Assembly (NCBI GenBank): GCA_030067055.1
Contig: JASJAL010000420.1
Coordinates: 1 to 7,434 of the forward strand
Origin: Kiloniellales bacterium
GTDB lineage: Bacteria; Pseudomonadota; Alphaproteobacteria; Kiloniellales; JAKSBE01
DNA: 7,434 bases
Direction: 5' to 3'
Shown here one piece after another: positions 6,135-7,434 of the stretch; position 1 is the stretch's first letter, and every line of letters starts with the position of its first letter. The notes beneath the pieces are model-generated. The model saw only the letters and a list, made by a program, of their open reading frames with translations, did not search any database and was not told where the DNA came from. The position numbers were made by a program, and so were the translations under genes.

Positions 6135-7148
6135 ATGACACAGATCGCGCTGACGCGGGCGAGCCAACTGATCCAAATCACCGATACGCTGGAAGGTCTC
6201 GGCGAATCGCCGGAGCGGGTGCTCGAGCAGGCGAAGCTGCCGATGTGGCACTACTGCGATCCGGACGACCTGATCCCCACACACCACATCTACCGGCTTA
6301 TGTCCCATGCCGCCCGGAGCTTGGGCAGTCCGGCTTTCGGACTGCAGGTCGGGTTGGAAAGCAGCATCGCGAGCCTAGGTTCCTACGGCAAAGTGATCGC
6401 CAGCGCGCTCACCATCAAGCACGCCCTGGAGGCGAGCTGCCGCTTGATCCACCTCCATACCTCCGACGCCCGTCTCTGGCTGATCCCGGCGGGCGAGGAG
6501 GTCTGGTTGTGCCGCAGCCAGTTCCGCGGACCGAAGTTCGGCCGTACGCAGTTTGAGCAATACGTTCTGACCCGGCTGATCGACTACGTGCGCCTCGGGG
6601 CCGGCCCATCCTGGCAGCCGGCCAAGGTCCGCCTGCAGACTCAGGAGGCGCCGGAGCGCGCGCTAAGGAACGCGCTCGGCGACCCGGAGATCCGCGCCGG
6701 GCAGAAGTTCACGGCCATTGCCGTCCCGCGCGGCTGCCTGGCGATGCCCCTACGGCACCGCCGGACGCCGGGCGAGGCAGGCGAAGCGGTGGAAGCCCGG
6801 CTTCGGGAGACGGCCCCCGCCTCAGACTTCTGCGGCTCGCTGCGTCAGCTGACCGCGGCCTTGCTGAAGCAGGAGGGGCCGCCGCGGGTCGAGATGATGG
6901 CGGAGATTACCGGCCTATCCGTGCGTTCGCTGCAGCGCCGCCTGGCCAAGTGCGGGCTCAGCCACCTTGAAATCACTCAGCAAACCCGCTACGAGACCGC
7001 CTCCCGCCTGCTCGAGGATCCCGACATCCGCATCACGGACATCGGCATGGAGCTGGGCTATGCCGATTCCGCGCACTTCGCCCGTGCCTTCAGGCGCTGG
7101 GCCGGTATCTCGCCGCGTCAGTACCGCCGTCACATGCTGATGCATTGA
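6135..7148 (+). CDS. AraC-family regulator with arabinose-binding-type N-terminal domain, paralogue of the gene at 2881
   Basis: Predicted transcription factor of 337 residues. The sensor domain (1-200) carries LPMWHYCDPDDLIP at 35-48, identical to its paralogue, and YVRLGAGPSW at 151-160. The linker is about 201-231. The double HTH is about 241-337, with MAEITGLSVRSLQRRLAK (255-272) and ITDIGMELGYADSAHFARAF (300-319), ending RWAGISPRQYRRH. The ATG at 6135 follows a run of seven G with a short spacer and aligns exactly with the paralogue's Met. The frame stays open upstream to 5928, but that part shares nothing with the paralogue and would have to be translated through a strong hairpin. The two genes share an exact 42-base DNA stretch (2983-3024 and 6237-6278), while the sensor middle and linker have diverged, which suggests altered ligand specificity after duplication. 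The inducer is unknown. Confidence 0.92.
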   Translation: MTQIALTRASQLIQITDTLEGLGESPERVLEQAKLPMWHYCDPDDLIPTHHIYRLMSHAARSLGSPAFGLQVGLESSIASLGSYGKVIASALTIKHALEASCRLIHLHTSDARLWLIPAGEEVWLCRSQFRGPKFGRTQFEQYVLTRLIDYVRLGAGPSWQPAKVRLQTQEAPERALRNALGDPEIRAGQKFTAIAVPRGCLAMPLRHRRTPGEAGEAVEARLRETAPASDFCGSLRQLTAALLKQEGPPRVEMMAEITGLSVRSLQRRLAKCGLSHLEITQQTRYETASRLLEDPDIRITDIGMELGYADSAHFARAFRRWAGISPRQYRRHMLMH

Positions 7149-7281
7149 TTGACGTAGCACATCACAGCCGAGTCTTGCGGCGGAGCGGTTCTGCGCGAGC
7201 GCGGGCCGCTGGTCTCAGACCTAGACAACGAGCCAGGGCGCGCTCTCGATATGCTCGCAATTCTTGGAAATATTCGACGGC

Positions 7282-7434
7282 CTATCTTGATCTCGGCCGA
7301 CGCTTGACTTTGCGGCGGCCTGTGCATTGGTGGCGATAAGTGCTCGGCGACATCCCGGTCCAGCGGAGGAAGGCCCGTGTGAAGTGGGCGGGATCTGAGT
7401 AGTCCAACGCTCGAGCGATATCGGCCACGCTTTG
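7282..7434 (-). CDS. C-terminal end of a fifth AraC-family regulator (5' part beyond right edge)
   Basis: I translated the minus strand from the right edge and found 50 codons before a TAG at 7284-7282. The peptide runs SVADIARALDYSDPAHF then TRAFLRWTGMSPSTYRHQ, which is the second helix-turn-helix and closing signature of an AraC/XylS DNA-binding domain. It resembles the same region of the genes at 2881 and 6135 (GYADSAHF, RAF, RWAG, YR) more than that of the other two regulators, so it is probably another arabinose-binding-type member. A short basic tail (GRRKVKRRPRSR) follows. The gene converges on the regulator ending at 7148, with 133 bases between the stops. Confidence 0.85.
   Translation of the reverse strand, partial: QSVADIARALDYSDPAHFTRAFLRWTGMSPSTYRHQCTGRRKVKRRPRSR

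Noticed and set aside
7197..7245. Seven-base stem GAGCGCG/CGCGCTC between the convergent genes at the right end, considered as a terminator
   Set aside because: The loop is 35 bases and no T-tract follows on either strand. The short palindrome GGTCTCAGACC (7211-7221) inside it has a 1-base centre and cannot form a normal hairpin.
7130..7327. Minus-strand frame of 65 codons at the right end
   Set aside because: It lies in a different frame from the AraC C-terminus that clearly occupies 7282-7434 and has no recognisable content.

Overview
The window is GC-rich bacterial DNA with the codon use of a high-GC proteobacterium. An alphaproteobacterium (Rhodospirillales or Rhizobiales type) is plausible from protein style and composition, but this is inference and no marker gene confirms it. 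There are no rRNA or tRNA genes, insertion sequences or CRISPR arrays.

Layout: (1) Bases 1-1600, minus strand: the first 533 codons of a Kef-type (CPA2 family) potassium/proton antiporter with an RCK (TrkA-N) domain; its 3' end lies off the left edge. (2) Bases 1601-1981: non-coding, holding the antiporter's ribosome binding site and one compact hairpin. (3) From about 1982 to the right edge, five AraC/XylS-family regulators follow one another with no enzyme or transporter gene between them. They are a short DNA-binding-domain-only protein (1982-2467, minus), a full-length arabinose-binding-type regulator (2881-3891, plus), a different regulator with a long basic tail (4056-5321, minus), a close paralogue of the second (6135-7148, plus), and the C-terminal end of a fifth (7282-7434, minus, cut by the right edge).

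The two plus-strand regulators are paralogues that align without gaps for their first 200 residues (about 57% identical by hand count) and share 76% identity over 79 residues of the DNA-binding domain. One 42-bp stretch is identical at DNA level. The short minus-strand regulator starts at what would be the sensor/DNA-binding linker of a full-length protein, and an upstream start with a strong ribosome binding site lies in the same frame but is separated from it by two stop codons, so it may be the remnant of a longer gene.

Regulation: the 813-base gene-free interval 5322-6134, between the divergent third and fourth regulators, is the most structured part of the window. It holds an AT-rich promoter patch with a perfect TTGACA -35 and a tandem octamer TTGTCGAA/TTGTCAAA across it. 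It also has an 8-bp perfect hairpin, repeated TTTCGC/GCGAAA half-sites, a 10-bp direct repeat, and a strong hairpin followed by T6 on the minus strand, which makes an intrinsic terminator pointing opposite to the gene whose leader it occupies.

The genes do not form a visible pathway. The sequence shows a regulator island beside an ion antiporter. The targets and inducers of these regulators cannot be read from this window, and I see no clear evidence of a wholly new system beyond the regulator cluster and its structured intergenic region.
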